Shown one piece after another: positions 45,346-53,278 of a stretch of DNA of 64,000 nt. The translations under genes were made by a program, and so were the position numbers. Source of the DNA: Muriicola marianensis (lineage in GTDB: Bacteria > Bacteroidota > Bacteroidia > Flavobacteriales > Flavobacteriaceae); contig NZ_BMFH01000001.1 in assembly GCF_014638095.1 (NCBI RefSeq), positions 1,931,227 through 1,995,226 of the forward strand. Direction: 5' to 3'. The notes beneath the pieces were generated by a model. It did no database searches and was not told the origin of the DNA. It saw nothing but the letters and a program-made list of their open reading frames with translations. Position 1 is the stretch's first letter, and every line of letters starts with the position of its first letter.

Positions 45346-45705
45346 TTAAAGATGAAGAAGGACAAGGGCGATCAGGGCCGGTAATCCCTGGATGAAGAAG
45401 ATCTTTCTCGATGCAGTTACCGCCCCGAAAATACCGGCGATCAGGACACAGGTGAGAAAAAAGATGGAAATGTAGATCTTCCAGTGGTGATCCTGAATGA
45501 AAAACGTCCAGATCAACCCTGCTGAAAGAAAACCATTGTACAGCCCCTGATTGGCCGCAAGGGTTTTTGTGGGTTCAAACAGTTCCCGTGGAAATCCGCG
45601 GAAGACCTTCGGCCCTCTGCTGGTCCAGGCAAACATTTCAAGCCACAGGAAGTAGAGGTGCATCACTGCGATAAGTCCGATCAGGATTTCTGTGGCTGTT
45701 CTCAT
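45346..45705 (-). CDS. DUF1304 family membrane protein
   Basis: The 119-residue protein has four predicted transmembrane helices (including ILIGLIAVMHLYFLWLEMF and YISIFFLTCVLIAGIFGAVT). The conserved ANQGLYNGFLSAGLIW lies in the second. The family has no known function. It lies nine bases after the 3-hydroxyanthranilate dioxygenase stop and probably shares its transcript. Confidence 0.88.
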   Translation of the reverse strand: MRTATEILIGLIAVMHLYFLWLEMFAWTSRGPKVFRGFPRELFEPTKTLAANQGLYNGFLSAGLIWTFFIQDHHWKIYISIFFLTCVLIAGIFGAVTASRKIFFIQGLPALIALVLLHL

Positions 45706-45714
45706 AATACGATG

Positions 45715-46260
45715 TTATTCCTGATCGTCTGCGACAAACCTGGGATCCGTTTCCATCACCTGCCCGCATTCTGAACAGGTGCGGAGTTCCTCAGATCCAT
45801 AGAAGTGTTTAAAGTGTTTGAGAAAATCCTTCTCGATGTCTTCCAGAGGGAAATAGGCTTCGTACAGCTTGTGGTTGCAATTGTCACAGAACCATAAAAG
45901 ACCGTCTTTGGCCCCCAGGTCTGCCCTTTTGCGTTCGATGACCAGTCCGATGGACCCTTTGTGTCGTACTGGGGAGTGAGGTACTCCTGCAGGATGCAGG
46001 TACATGTCTCCCGGTCCTAGTTTCATGGTTTTCTTTTGTCCGTCTTCCTGGATATGAACCTCAATAGTTCCCTCGAGCTGGTAGAAGAGTTCTTCCGTCT
46101 CGTTGTAGTGGTAATCCTTTCTCGCATTAGGGCCTGCCACTACCATCACGATATAGTCCCCGGCGTCTTTGTAGAGATTTTTATTGCCTACTGGAGGTTT
46201 CAGAGTATCCCGGTTATCCTCTATCCACCGGGTGAGATTAAAAGGGGGTTTAATAGCCAT
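45715..46260 (-). CDS. nbaC: 3-hydroxyanthranilate 3,4-dioxygenase
   Basis: The 181-residue cupin dioxygenase opens 3-hydroxyanthranilate to the precursor of quinolinate. NLTRWIEDNRDTLKPPVGN is the conserved N-terminus; the iron ligands are in YHYNETEELFYQLEG (H and E) and LHPAGVPHSPVR (H). The bacterial rubredoxin-like second iron site is present: CDNCNHKLYE and CSECGQVM. I take the ATG at 46260 (MAIKPPF); the frame is open to 46302. It serves tryptophan breakdown or NAD synthesis. No other kynurenine-pathway gene is in the window. Confidence 0.95.
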   Translation of the reverse strand: MAIKPPFNLTRWIEDNRDTLKPPVGNKNLYKDAGDYIVMVVAGPNARKDYHYNETEELFYQLEGTIEVHIQEDGQKKTMKLGPGDMYLHPAGVPHSPVRHKGSIGLVIERKRADLGAKDGLLWFCDNCNHKLYEAYFPLEDIEKDFLKHFKHFYGSEELRTCSECGQVMETDPRFVADDQE

Positions 46261-46336
46261 CGAACAGTAGAAATTATAACTCCGGGCCGGAGTTGCATTC
46301 ATTCAAAAATAACAAAAAGAGGGGTTTAAACCGGGA

Positions 46337-46813
46337 TTACTTGTAGAAGATCTGGGTGTAGAAGAGGGTACCGTCTGATCCTTTTTTCACGCTGATGGCG
46401 GTAAAGGTGTAATCAGACTCCATGGTGCTTCGGTGATTAGGGCTTTGCAACCACCCCTGAAATGCCTCAGCCGCGCTGGGATAATCCATCGCAACATTCT
46501 CTGCGATCTCCTTGGCATTGGTCTCTGCGGCTATTTTGGAAGCCCGCGCGCTGAAATTATCGTGACTGATAGTTCCCTTGGATACCATGTAATCCGTATG
46601 CTGATTCGCATAGTCATAGGCCAGAGCGCTGAATTCAAGGGGTTGTTCTCCCTTGGATATCCTGTGTTCATTGACGATATAAAGCAATTCCTGCTCGACT
46701 TCCACAGCGTTTAATGCCACCGGAATAACAGGGTCGTCAAGGTTCTCCTTGGAACAGGATACCCCAAAACACAGGACCATTGCCCAGAAAAAAACAGACA
46801 GACTTCTTCTCAT
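46337..46813 (-). CDS. CAP domain lipoprotein
   Basis: The 158-residue protein has a lipoprotein signal with FGVSC (Cys about 20) and a CAP/SCP fold: LYIVNEHRISKGEQPLEFS, HTDYMVSKGTISHDNF, EIAENVAMDY and WLQSPNHRSTM carry the two histidines and glutamate-type residues of the metal-binding cavity. The function of bacterial CAP proteins is unclear. A box similar to the 8821 direct repeat (46928-46943) lies about 115 bases upstream. Confidence 0.9.
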   Translation of the reverse strand: MRRSLSVFFWAMVLCFGVSCSKENLDDPVIPVALNAVEVEQELLYIVNEHRISKGEQPLEFSALAYDYANQHTDYMVSKGTISHDNFSARASKIAAETNAKEIAENVAMDYPSAAEAFQGWLQSPNHRSTMESDYTFTAISVKKGSDGTLFYTQIFYK

Positions 46814-46927
46814 ATAGTGTTCCTCGCAAGTAGGTAGGGAAGAAGTTGGGGACTTTTCTCTTTCGCAAAAGAAGAGAGTAAGTATACTAAAAAGGATCCA
46901 AGGATGGGTTTATTCGTCTAATAAATT

Positions 46928-46943
46928 CGACGAAATGCATAAA
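46928..46943 (-). promoter_or_regulatory. Single box related to the direct repeat at 8821-8856
   Basis: CGACGAAATGCATAAA matches CGATGAAATGCACAAA at 14 of 16 bases. It also forms an inverted repeat TTCGTC (46913-46918) / GACGAA (46929-46934). It lies upstream of the CAP lipoprotein gene on the same strand. It may be a site for the same regulator as the small-RNA cluster, but one copy could be chance. Confidence 0.3.
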
Positions 46944-46983
46944 AGTACTTTCTCGGCTGTCCAGATTAAGTGGAATGTGTGGA

Positions 46984-47508
46984 TCAGAAATGAACATTTT
47001 CATTTACCTGTTCAGGTGCATCCGTATCTTTTTTGATCACAGCACTAAAGACCAGGTCGCCGAGATTCCTTAGGGGTTCGTAAAGGACTGATTCCCCTTT
47101 TACATCCTCGTCGATGAACCCTAAATTCTTGTTCACACTTTCCAGAAAGATCAGAAGGGCCCCAAGGATGATACCCACCTTCAACAAACCAAAGACGCCT
47201 CCTGCGATCTTATTGAGAAGGCCCAGCAGGGCCAGTTCGGCTATCTTGGTCAGGAGTCGGGCCGCCAGGACCACCACCGTCACTATGATAAAGAAGGTGA
47301 TGATAAATGAGATCAGGCTCATGATCCGTTCGTTCCAATTAAAATGCTCGGCCAGGTAATCACCCACTATGTAGGAAAAATGGATAGCCCCATAGAGTCC
47401 GGCGACCAGGGCGAGGATAGAGGCGATCTCGACTACCAGGCCGTTCTTAACCCCTTTGAACAGGCCGTAAAGCAACAACAGACCCAAAACGATATCAATG
47501 AAATTCAC
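46984..47508 (-). CDS. CvpA family membrane protein
   Basis: The protein of about 174 residues has four hydrophobic helices (IVLGLLLLYGLFKGVKNGLV, IASILALVAGLYGAIHF, LISFIITFFIIVTVVVLAA, VFGLLKVGIILGALLIFLES) of the CvpA family, linked to colicin V production and envelope functions. The ATG at 47538 would add ten residues; a GTG at 47508 gives MNFIDIVLGLLL, the start usual in Flavobacteriaceae, so I list that. Confidence 0.86.
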   Translation of the reverse strand: MNFIDIVLGLLLLYGLFKGVKNGLVVEIASILALVAGLYGAIHFSYIVGDYLAEHFNWNERIMSLISFIITFFIIVTVVVLAARLLTKIAELALLGLLNKIAGGVFGLLKVGIILGALLIFLESVNKNLGFIDEDVKGESVLYEPLRNLGDLVFSAVIKKDTDAPEQVNENVHF

Positions 47509-47597
47509 GGAAGGGTGGTTTACACAAATATAGGACATTGATTTGTACCTTTGGGTTTTGAAAAAATCTGCAAGACCAGTTTTAAAACAGGGATATC

Positions 47598-47954
47598 ATG
47601 GCCAGGGACGAAGAGCTAAAGAGACGTTGGGACCTTTTGGTAGAGAAGCTGTCTTTACAGTTCTCGGACGGAGATCCCCTGGAACTGGACGGTATCATTT
47701 ACCTGATAGGGGTGCAGGAGCTTGGGCAGTATCACCGGACCTTTAAGAAAGACGAAAAGATCAACCTCATGCATATCGCCATCTGCCGGTTGCTGGAGCC
47801 CTATGGGTATTATGAATTCGAATACTTCGATGAGGATGGATGGCCCCATTATAAAGTGAAAGAGGCCTTGCCCCCTCTGAAACCGGGAGAGCAATCCGTA
47901 CTCATGAAAGAGGCCATTGTCACCTATTTTCTCGAAAAGAACTATATGATATGA
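47598..47954 (+). CDS. Conserved hypothetical protein
   Basis: The 118-residue acidic protein (MARDEELKRRWDLLVEKL, GVQELGQYHRTFKKDEKINL, then HIAICRLLEPYGYYEF) has the look of a conserved Flavobacteriaceae protein that I have no function for. It is cytosolic and mainly alpha-helical at the N-terminus. It overlaps the following ABM gene by four bases and is divergent from cvpA. Confidence 0.7.
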   Translation: MARDEELKRRWDLLVEKLSLQFSDGDPLELDGIIYLIGVQELGQYHRTFKKDEKINLMHIAICRLLEPYGYYEFEYFDEDGWPHYKVKEALPPLKPGEQSVLMKEAIVTYFLEKNYMI

Positions 47955-48271
47955 AGAGTTTCATCCCCTATTACGCAGTGATATTTTCCTCTTTGAGGAC
48001 GGAGGGAGACAGGGGATACACAGAGATGGCCGAAAGGATGGAAGCCCTGGCCAGGGTGCAACCCGGATTCCTGGGTTTTGAAACCGCAAGAGATGAGGTG
48101 GGGATCACTGTGAGCTACTGGGAAAGCCTGGAGGATATTACGCGGTGGAAAGAACAGGCAGAACACCTGGAGGCGCAAAGACTCGGTAAGGAAATGTGGT
48201 ACGAGCATTATACCCTCAGGATCTGCAAGGTTGAAAGGGAATATTCTTTTAGCAAAAGACCTGAAGAATAA
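47951..48271 (+). CDS. Antibiotic biosynthesis monooxygenase (ABM) domain protein
   Basis: The 106-residue protein has the ferredoxin-like ABM fold: YAVIFSSLRTEGDRGYTEMA, PGFLGFETARDEVGITVSYW and ITRWKEQAEHLEAQRLG. Such small enzymes act on quinones or haem or have no known substrate. It overlaps the previous gene by four bases, so it is translationally coupled. Confidence 0.85.
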   Translation: MKSFIPYYAVIFSSLRTEGDRGYTEMAERMEALARVQPGFLGFETARDEVGITVSYWESLEDITRWKEQAEHLEAQRLGKEMWYEHYTLRICKVEREYSFSKRPEE

Positions 48272-48351
48272 CAATACCTTAAACTATAGGATTTTGTCCT
48301 CCTGTCTTCTGCCCTTACCTTAGGGGACCCGATAATTATAATTATTTCTAT

Positions 48352-50022
48352 ATGTCACAAACCCCCTCCTTTTCCAACCTGGACAGAAAGAAGACGCTGG
48401 CTGAGATTGATTCCACCGAATTCGACCTCGTTGTGATAGGGGGAGGGATAACCGGGGGTGGGATCGCCCTTGATGCCGCCTCCCGAGGCTTGAAAGTACT
48501 CCTGTTGGAAAAAGGGGATTTTGCCTCAGGAACCAGCAGCAAATCCACCAAACTGATTCACGGCGGACTTCGATATCTCAAGCAGTTTGATTTCTGGCTC
48601 GTCAAAGAGGTGGGCTCAGAAAGGGCTATTGTCCACAAACTGGCCCCACATCTGGTGCTTCCCGAGAAGATGTTGCTCCCTCTCATTGAAGGGGGGTCTT
48701 ATGGAAAATGGCTGACCTCTGTCGGTTTGAAGGTTTATGATATCCTGGCCCAGGTAGGTGGGGATGACAAGAGGAAGATGCTTGAGAAGAAAGAGGCCAT
48801 GGCCCTCGAACCCCTCCTGCCTAAAAAGAAGGTTAAAGGGGCCGGGTATTATGCCGAATATCGTACCGATGACGCCAGACTCACCCTGGAAAATATAAAG
48901 ACCAGCCTGAAATATGGAGCCGGGGCCCTCAATTATGCGGAGGTCACAGAATTTCTTTACAAGGATAAAACGGTCAGCGGGGTGATTTTCAGGGATGTGA
49001 TCTCTGGCGAATCCCATAGGGTCAACGCGAAGTATGTGATCAACGCAGCCGGACCCTGGGTAGATGAACTCCGGGGGATCAACCACAGCAAAAAAGGGAA
49101 ACGCCTCCACCTTACCAAGGGTGTTCACCTGGTCTTTCCCCATAAAAAACTGCCGGTAAAACAGTCCGTATACTTCGACGTGCCCGATGGCCGTATGATC
49201 TTTGCCATCCCCAGGGGCAAGGTCACCTATGTAGGGACTACGGACACCAACTACAATTCGGACAAAGATAAAGTGGAGACAGACCTGGCAGATGCGATCT
49301 ACCTGATCGCTGCAGTGAATAATATGTTCCCTGAGATCGAACTGGAGATGGATGACATTGAATCCTCCTGGGCAGGCCTTCGCCCCCTGATCCACGAGGA
49401 AGGGAAATCAGCTTCTGAACTCTCCCGTAAGGACGAGATCTTTACCTCAGACAGCGGCCTGATCAGCATTGCAGGAGGGAAACTGACCGGCTACCGGAAA
49501 ATGGCGGAACGTGCAGTTAACAGGATCAGCAGGAGACTTGAAGAAGAAGGCGGTGAGAAACTACCGGAATGCACCACAGATACCATCCCGCTCTGCGGCA
49601 ACGACTTTAAGAACTACAAGGAGGTAAAAAAATATATTGACAAGATACACGAACGATTAAAACCGCAGGGCTTCTCAAAATACGACGCCTGGTACCTCGT
49701 CACCAATTACGGGAAACAGACAGAGGATATCCTGGATCGCTTCGCAAAGAGGAAGGAGGAAGAGGCAGCTGTACGTATGATCCTTTCCGAACTCGAGTTC
49801 ACAGTGGCCCACGAAATGGTACAGTCGCCTCTCGATTTTTTTGTCAGGCGAACGGGTCGGCTGTATTTCGATATCCACAGCGTGAGGGAGCATATGGATG
49901 CCGTTATTACTGAATTGAGCAAGATCTTTAAGGCTGATAAAGGCACGACAGCAGCGTGGACGGAAGAATTGATGGCCGAACTAAAATCCCATTCCCATTT
50001 CTCTCTTGACAAGGATAAATAG
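48352..50022 (+). CDS. glpD: Glycerol-3-phosphate dehydrogenase, FAD-dependent
   Basis: The 556-residue flavoprotein oxidises glycerol 3-phosphate to dihydroxyacetone phosphate and passes electrons to quinone. FDLVVIGGGITGGGIALDAA is the FAD motif; FASGTSSKSTKLIHGGLRYL and VINAAGPWVDELRG are typical. The C-terminal cap domain is present. It meets gpsA head-on, nine bases apart. Membrane association is expected from the family. Confidence 0.97.
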   Translation: MSQTPSFSNLDRKKTLAEIDSTEFDLVVIGGGITGGGIALDAASRGLKVLLLEKGDFASGTSSKSTKLIHGGLRYLKQFDFWLVKEVGSERAIVHKLAPHLVLPEKMLLPLIEGGSYGKWLTSVGLKVYDILAQVGGDDKRKMLEKKEAMALEPLLPKKKVKGAGYYAEYRTDDARLTLENIKTSLKYGAGALNYAEVTEFLYKDKTVSGVIFRDVISGESHRVNAKYVINAAGPWVDELRGINHSKKGKRLHLTKGVHLVFPHKKLPVKQSVYFDVPDGRMIFAIPRGKVTYVGTTDTNYNSDKDKVETDLADAIYLIAAVNNMFPEIELEMDDIESSWAGLRPLIHEEGKSASELSRKDEIFTSDSGLISIAGGKLTGYRKMAERAVNRISRRLEEEGGEKLPECTTDTIPLCGNDFKNYKEVKKYIDKIHERLKPQGFSKYDAWYLVTNYGKQTEDILDRFAKRKEEEAAVRMILSELEFTVAHEMVQSPLDFFVRRTGRLYFDIHSVREHMDAVITELSKIFKADKGTTAAWTEELMAELKSHSHFSLDKDK

Positions 50023-50030
50023 AATTCGTG

Positions 50031-51032
50031 TTAATCCATACGGTCTGCCAGGGCCTTGAAATTTTTCCTGGCGTTTTCATTTTCGTAGAGGATTCTATAG
50101 ACCGTGTCGATAATAGGTGTTCGTACCTTACTCTTAAATGCATTTTTTTGCTCGTAAGCGCTTTTGGTGGCGTAATAACCTTCCGCGACCATGTTCATTT
50201 CCATCATTGCGCTTTTCACGGTATACCCCTTCCCGATCATGTTGCCGAACATTCGATTCCGGCTGAAGGTAGAATACCCGGTTACCAGCAGGTCGCCCAG
50301 GTAGGCAGAATTGTTGATATTCCTCTTCATCTTGTGTACCCTCTTGATATACCTTTTCATCTCCCGTATGGCGTTGCTCATCAGGACGCTCTGAAAATTG
50401 TCCCCATAGCCCAGTCCGTGTGCGATCCCTGCCGCCAGAGCGTAGATGTTCTTTAGCATAGCTGCGTACTCTGTGCCGATGATGTCATCGGAGATCTTGG
50501 TCTTTATGGATTCACTCTTTAAAACGGAAGCGACCAGCTTGGCCTTGTCCTTGTCTGCACAGGCCAGGGTAAGGTAGGAGAGTCTGTCCAGGGCTACCTC
50601 CTCTGCGTGGCATGGGCCGGTGATCACTCCGATATTTTTATAGGGAATATCGTATTTGTCATGGAAATGTTCCCCCACGATCTTTCCGGTCTCAGGTACG
50701 ATCCCCTTGATCGCACTAAAAATGATCTTGTCCTTCAAGGATACTGAGAGCTTTTGCAATTCGCTTTCCAGAAAGGCCGATGGAATGGCGAAGATTAGTA
50801 CATCAGCACTTTTCACGGCGACATCGATCTGGTCTGTGAGGTTGAGTTGGGATACCCTGAATTCTACCGAAGTGAGGTAATTTGGATTGTGCTTGTTGGT
50901 CTTGATAAATTCGATGGCTTCCGTATTCCTCATATACCAGGTAACCTTGGTAAGATTCTTTGTCAGCATTTTTACCAGGGCTGTCGCCCAGCTTCCTCCT
51001 CCCAGAACTGCAAATCGCATTTGTTTTTTCAT
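50031..51032 (-). CDS. gpsA: Glycerol-3-phosphate dehydrogenase, NAD(P)-dependent
   Basis: The 333-residue enzyme makes glycerol 3-phosphate for phospholipids. RFAVLGGGSWATALVKML is the Rossmann motif; SAIKGIVPETG, then the catalytic lysine in TEYAAMLKNIYALAAGIAHG and later AEGYYATKSAY follow. I use the ATG at 51032 (MKKQMRFAVLGGG); the frame is open to 51053. It is convergent with glpD, so enzymes working in opposite directions share an end. Confidence 0.96.
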   Translation of the reverse strand: MKKQMRFAVLGGGSWATALVKMLTKNLTKVTWYMRNTEAIEFIKTNKHNPNYLTSVEFRVSQLNLTDQIDVAVKSADVLIFAIPSAFLESELQKLSVSLKDKIIFSAIKGIVPETGKIVGEHFHDKYDIPYKNIGVITGPCHAEEVALDRLSYLTLACADKDKAKLVASVLKSESIKTKISDDIIGTEYAAMLKNIYALAAGIAHGLGYGDNFQSVLMSNAIREMKRYIKRVHKMKRNINNSAYLGDLLVTGYSTFSRNRMFGNMIGKGYTVKSAMMEMNMVAEGYYATKSAYEQKNAFKSKVRTPIIDTVYRILYENENARKNFKALADRMD

Positions 51033-51076
51033 ATTCTTTCCTTCGTGGGGCAAAAATAATTAAAATCAAGTAGCCA

Positions 51077-51109
51077 CTAAAATATTGAAAATCAGAAGTA
51101 TACTACAAA
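51077..51109 (-). promoter_or_regulatory. Probable promoter of gpsA
   Basis: On the minus strand TTTG (complement of 51106-51109) is followed after 21 bases by TATTTTAG (complement of 51077-51084), close to the TTTG-N19-TAnnTTTG consensus. It is 45 bases before the gpsA start. Confidence 0.4.
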
Positions 51110-51158
51110 TGGCATGATGCTTGTTTACCCTTAAGTGAGAATCAAAATACCGAGTATC

Positions 51159-52097
51159 ATGAAAAAAATTACCCTCCTTAGTTTAGCTGTAATAGCCATG
51201 CTGACCTTGGGCAGTTGTTATACCGAGGTCATTGTAGACGATGTCATTGTCGATGAAGTTCCTGTGCAAACCAGGCAGGTCCTGCATGCATATGATCTCT
51301 GGTATGTCGATATAGAATCTACCCAGGGCCTGGGAGAGGTACCCTTTTTGCAAAGGGCCTTTACCCTTTCATTTGTCAGCGGGCTGTTGTATGCCAATAA
51401 CAATCTGTCCGGAATCGGCAAAACCGGTAACGGCCTCGGGATACGGGTCGGGTATTACGACGCCGGTGGGGGAATTTTGGAGATCGACCACGATGTGGAT
51501 GGGATCTGGAGCTTTGAGGTATACAATATCAACGGAAGAACCCTTGAACTGTACAACAGGCGATCTAATACTTCCTACTTTCTGGACGGCTACCAGCGAT
51601 CAGGATTTGACTACGACCGTCTGTTCTATGAGAATATAGAGCTGCTGCTTCAGGAATATGAGGTTTGGGAGAAGACCTATGCGAGCGAGACAGGCTACCT
51701 CAATGAATTCGACGAAGAGAACTTCCTGCAGTTCTATCAGGGTGGAACGGGTACGCGATTCAGGTCGTCTGTTGACCCTGTGGGAACTCCTATACCCAAT
51801 ATCGTGTGGGATTATGAAGGGTTTTATGAGATCTACAACGTACAAAACGATGAAACGCTCAAAACTTTAACACTGGACTACACCTTTATGGGCAATGATT
51901 ATTTTGAGTTGTACGTTATTGATGACAGGACCGTAGAGTTGTACCATCCCGATAGCGGTACGGTCTATGAGTTCACCGGAAGGGGGTATATACAATACCT
52001 GAAATCCGGGGAAAATTCCGAGACGAGGAAACGCAAGAAGAGCGATCATCCTACCATGGATGTAAAACGGAAAAGAAAGCCCTTCTCTAAGGGATAG
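51159..52097 (+). CDS. Lipoprotein of unknown function with basic tail
   Basis: The protein of about 312 residues has a lipoprotein signal ending LTLGSCYTEV (start ATG at 51159, MKKITLLSLAVIAML). Two repeats of a beta-rich unit are visible: DGIWSFEVYNINGRTLELYN with NTSYFLDGY, and GNDYFELYVIDDRTVELYHP with GTVYEFTGRGY. The protein ends in a highly basic segment (ETRKRKKSDHP, VKRKRKPFSKG). I do not recognise a family with known function. It is followed by a terminator at 52139-52172. Confidence 0.75.
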   Translation: MKKITLLSLAVIAMLTLGSCYTEVIVDDVIVDEVPVQTRQVLHAYDLWYVDIESTQGLGEVPFLQRAFTLSFVSGLLYANNNLSGIGKTGNGLGIRVGYYDAGGGILEIDHDVDGIWSFEVYNINGRTLELYNRRSNTSYFLDGYQRSGFDYDRLFYENIELLLQEYEVWEKTYASETGYLNEFDEENFLQFYQGGTGTRFRSSVDPVGTPIPNIVWDYEGFYEIYNVQNDETLKTLTLDYTFMGNDYFELYVIDDRTVELYHPDSGTVYEFTGRGYIQYLKSGENSETRKRKKSDHPTMDVKRKRKPFSKG

Positions 52098-52138
52098 AAT
52101 AAAGGCATAATTTTTTTGGTTGGTTATTTGGTTAGAAA

Positions 52139-52172
52139 CCGTCCTGCCCTCTCCGGGCGGGGCGGTTTTATT
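52139..52172 (+). terminator. Intrinsic terminator after the lipoprotein gene
   Basis: The arms CCGTCCTGCCC and GGGCGGGGCGG (two G-U pairs) enclose TCTCC and are followed by TTTTATTTTT. It lies about 40 bases after the stop at 52097 and before the PhyH gene. It shows that the PhyH gene cannot begin upstream of here. Confidence 0.85.
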
Positions 52173-52224
52173 TTTACACAGCTTTTTTATGTACCTTAAG
52201 GGGGCAATTCTTCAAGGTGATATC

Positions 52225-53196
52225 ATGGATTCCAGGTACAACATCAAAACAGGGAATACAGGTCATAAGGACATTCCCGGCAACCCCTCAACGGCAACCA
52301 GCAGCAGCAAGAAATTAAATGACCGCTCGGGGGCAGAGCCTTTGAGGGTGTTGAGTGAGGACGACTGGCAATTCTGGGTCCACAATGGATATATCGTAAT
52401 TAAAAATGCCGTGCCCAAAGCCCAGGCCGAAGAGACGGCCCGCTTCCTCTGGGAATTTGACGAAAAGGACCCGAATGAACCGGAAACCTGGTACGCCCCA
52501 CCCAGGGCCGAAATGAAGATGAAGGAACTCACAGGTACCGGGATGGTTGAGGTCTACAACCACCAGCTCTTGTGGAACAACAGACAAACCCCGAGGGTCT
52601 ACGAGGCATTTGTCGATATATGGGGTACGGAGAAACTGTGGGTGACCATAGACCGGGCCAACCTCAATTTCCCTCAGCGTCCAGGTCATGAACAAAAAGG
52701 GTTCATCCACTGGGATTACGACCCTGAGACCAAACCGCAGAATGTGCAAGGGGTGCTTGCCCTGGCAGACCAGACCGATGAGAATATGGGGGGATTCCAA
52801 TGTATTCCCTGGCTTTACAGGAACTACGACACCTGGAAAAAGTCTCAGCCGGAAGATCGGGATCATTTCCAACCGGATATCAGCGGACTTGAAGACAAGA
52901 TCGTCAAGGTAAAACTGGAAGCCGGCGACCTGCTGATCTTTAACAGCCTTCAACCTCACGGGATACGGCCCAACCGATCAAAAGACAAGGTGAGGATCGC
53001 CCAGTATATTTCCATGATGCCTGCGGAACCGGAAAATGAAGCTCTGCTCAAATGGCGTATCCATTCCTGGAAGAATCGGGTGGCTCCTGAGGGCTATGCT
53101 TTCCCGGGTGATCCGCGCAAGTGGGAACAAGTGAAATACGAAACTGCTAAATTATCTCCCCTTGGAGAGCGATTATTGGGGCTTACTCCCTGGTAA
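52225..53196 (+). CDS. Phytanoyl-CoA dioxygenase (PhyH) family protein
   Basis: The 323-residue 2-oxoglutarate/iron dioxygenase-like protein has the HxD iron motif in GFIHWDYDPE and the distal histidine and 2-oxoglutarate arginine in SLQPHGIRPNRSK. I choose the ATG at 52225 (MDSRYNIKTG), which has a good ribosome binding site (AAGGTGA at 52215-52221) and lies beyond the terminator. The longer frame from 52120 would include the terminator hairpin. The substrate is unknown. Confidence 0.87.
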   Translation: MDSRYNIKTGNTGHKDIPGNPSTATSSSKKLNDRSGAEPLRVLSEDDWQFWVHNGYIVIKNAVPKAQAEETARFLWEFDEKDPNEPETWYAPPRAEMKMKELTGTGMVEVYNHQLLWNNRQTPRVYEAFVDIWGTEKLWVTIDRANLNFPQRPGHEQKGFIHWDYDPETKPQNVQGVLALADQTDENMGGFQCIPWLYRNYDTWKKSQPEDRDHFQPDISGLEDKIVKVKLEAGDLLIFNSLQPHGIRPNRSKDKVRIAQYISMMPAEPENEALLKWRIHSWKNRVAPEGYAFPGDPRKWEQVKYETAKLSPLGERLLGLTPW

Positions 53197-53278
53197 AATG
53201 TGATATTCTCAATTCTCCTGACAGGGTCTTCCGCCTGTTAAAATAATAGTACTTTTGCCCCCTTAAAAACATAAGGGT

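Noticed and set aside
48616-49395. 259-codon minus-strand frame inside glpD
   Set aside because: Antisense shadow of the FAD-dependent dehydrogenase, with no recognisable motif.
52120-52224. N-terminal extension of the PhyH protein starting at 52120
   Set aside because: This segment contains the terminator hairpin of the upstream lipoprotein gene, and the ATG at 52225 has a good ribosome binding site.
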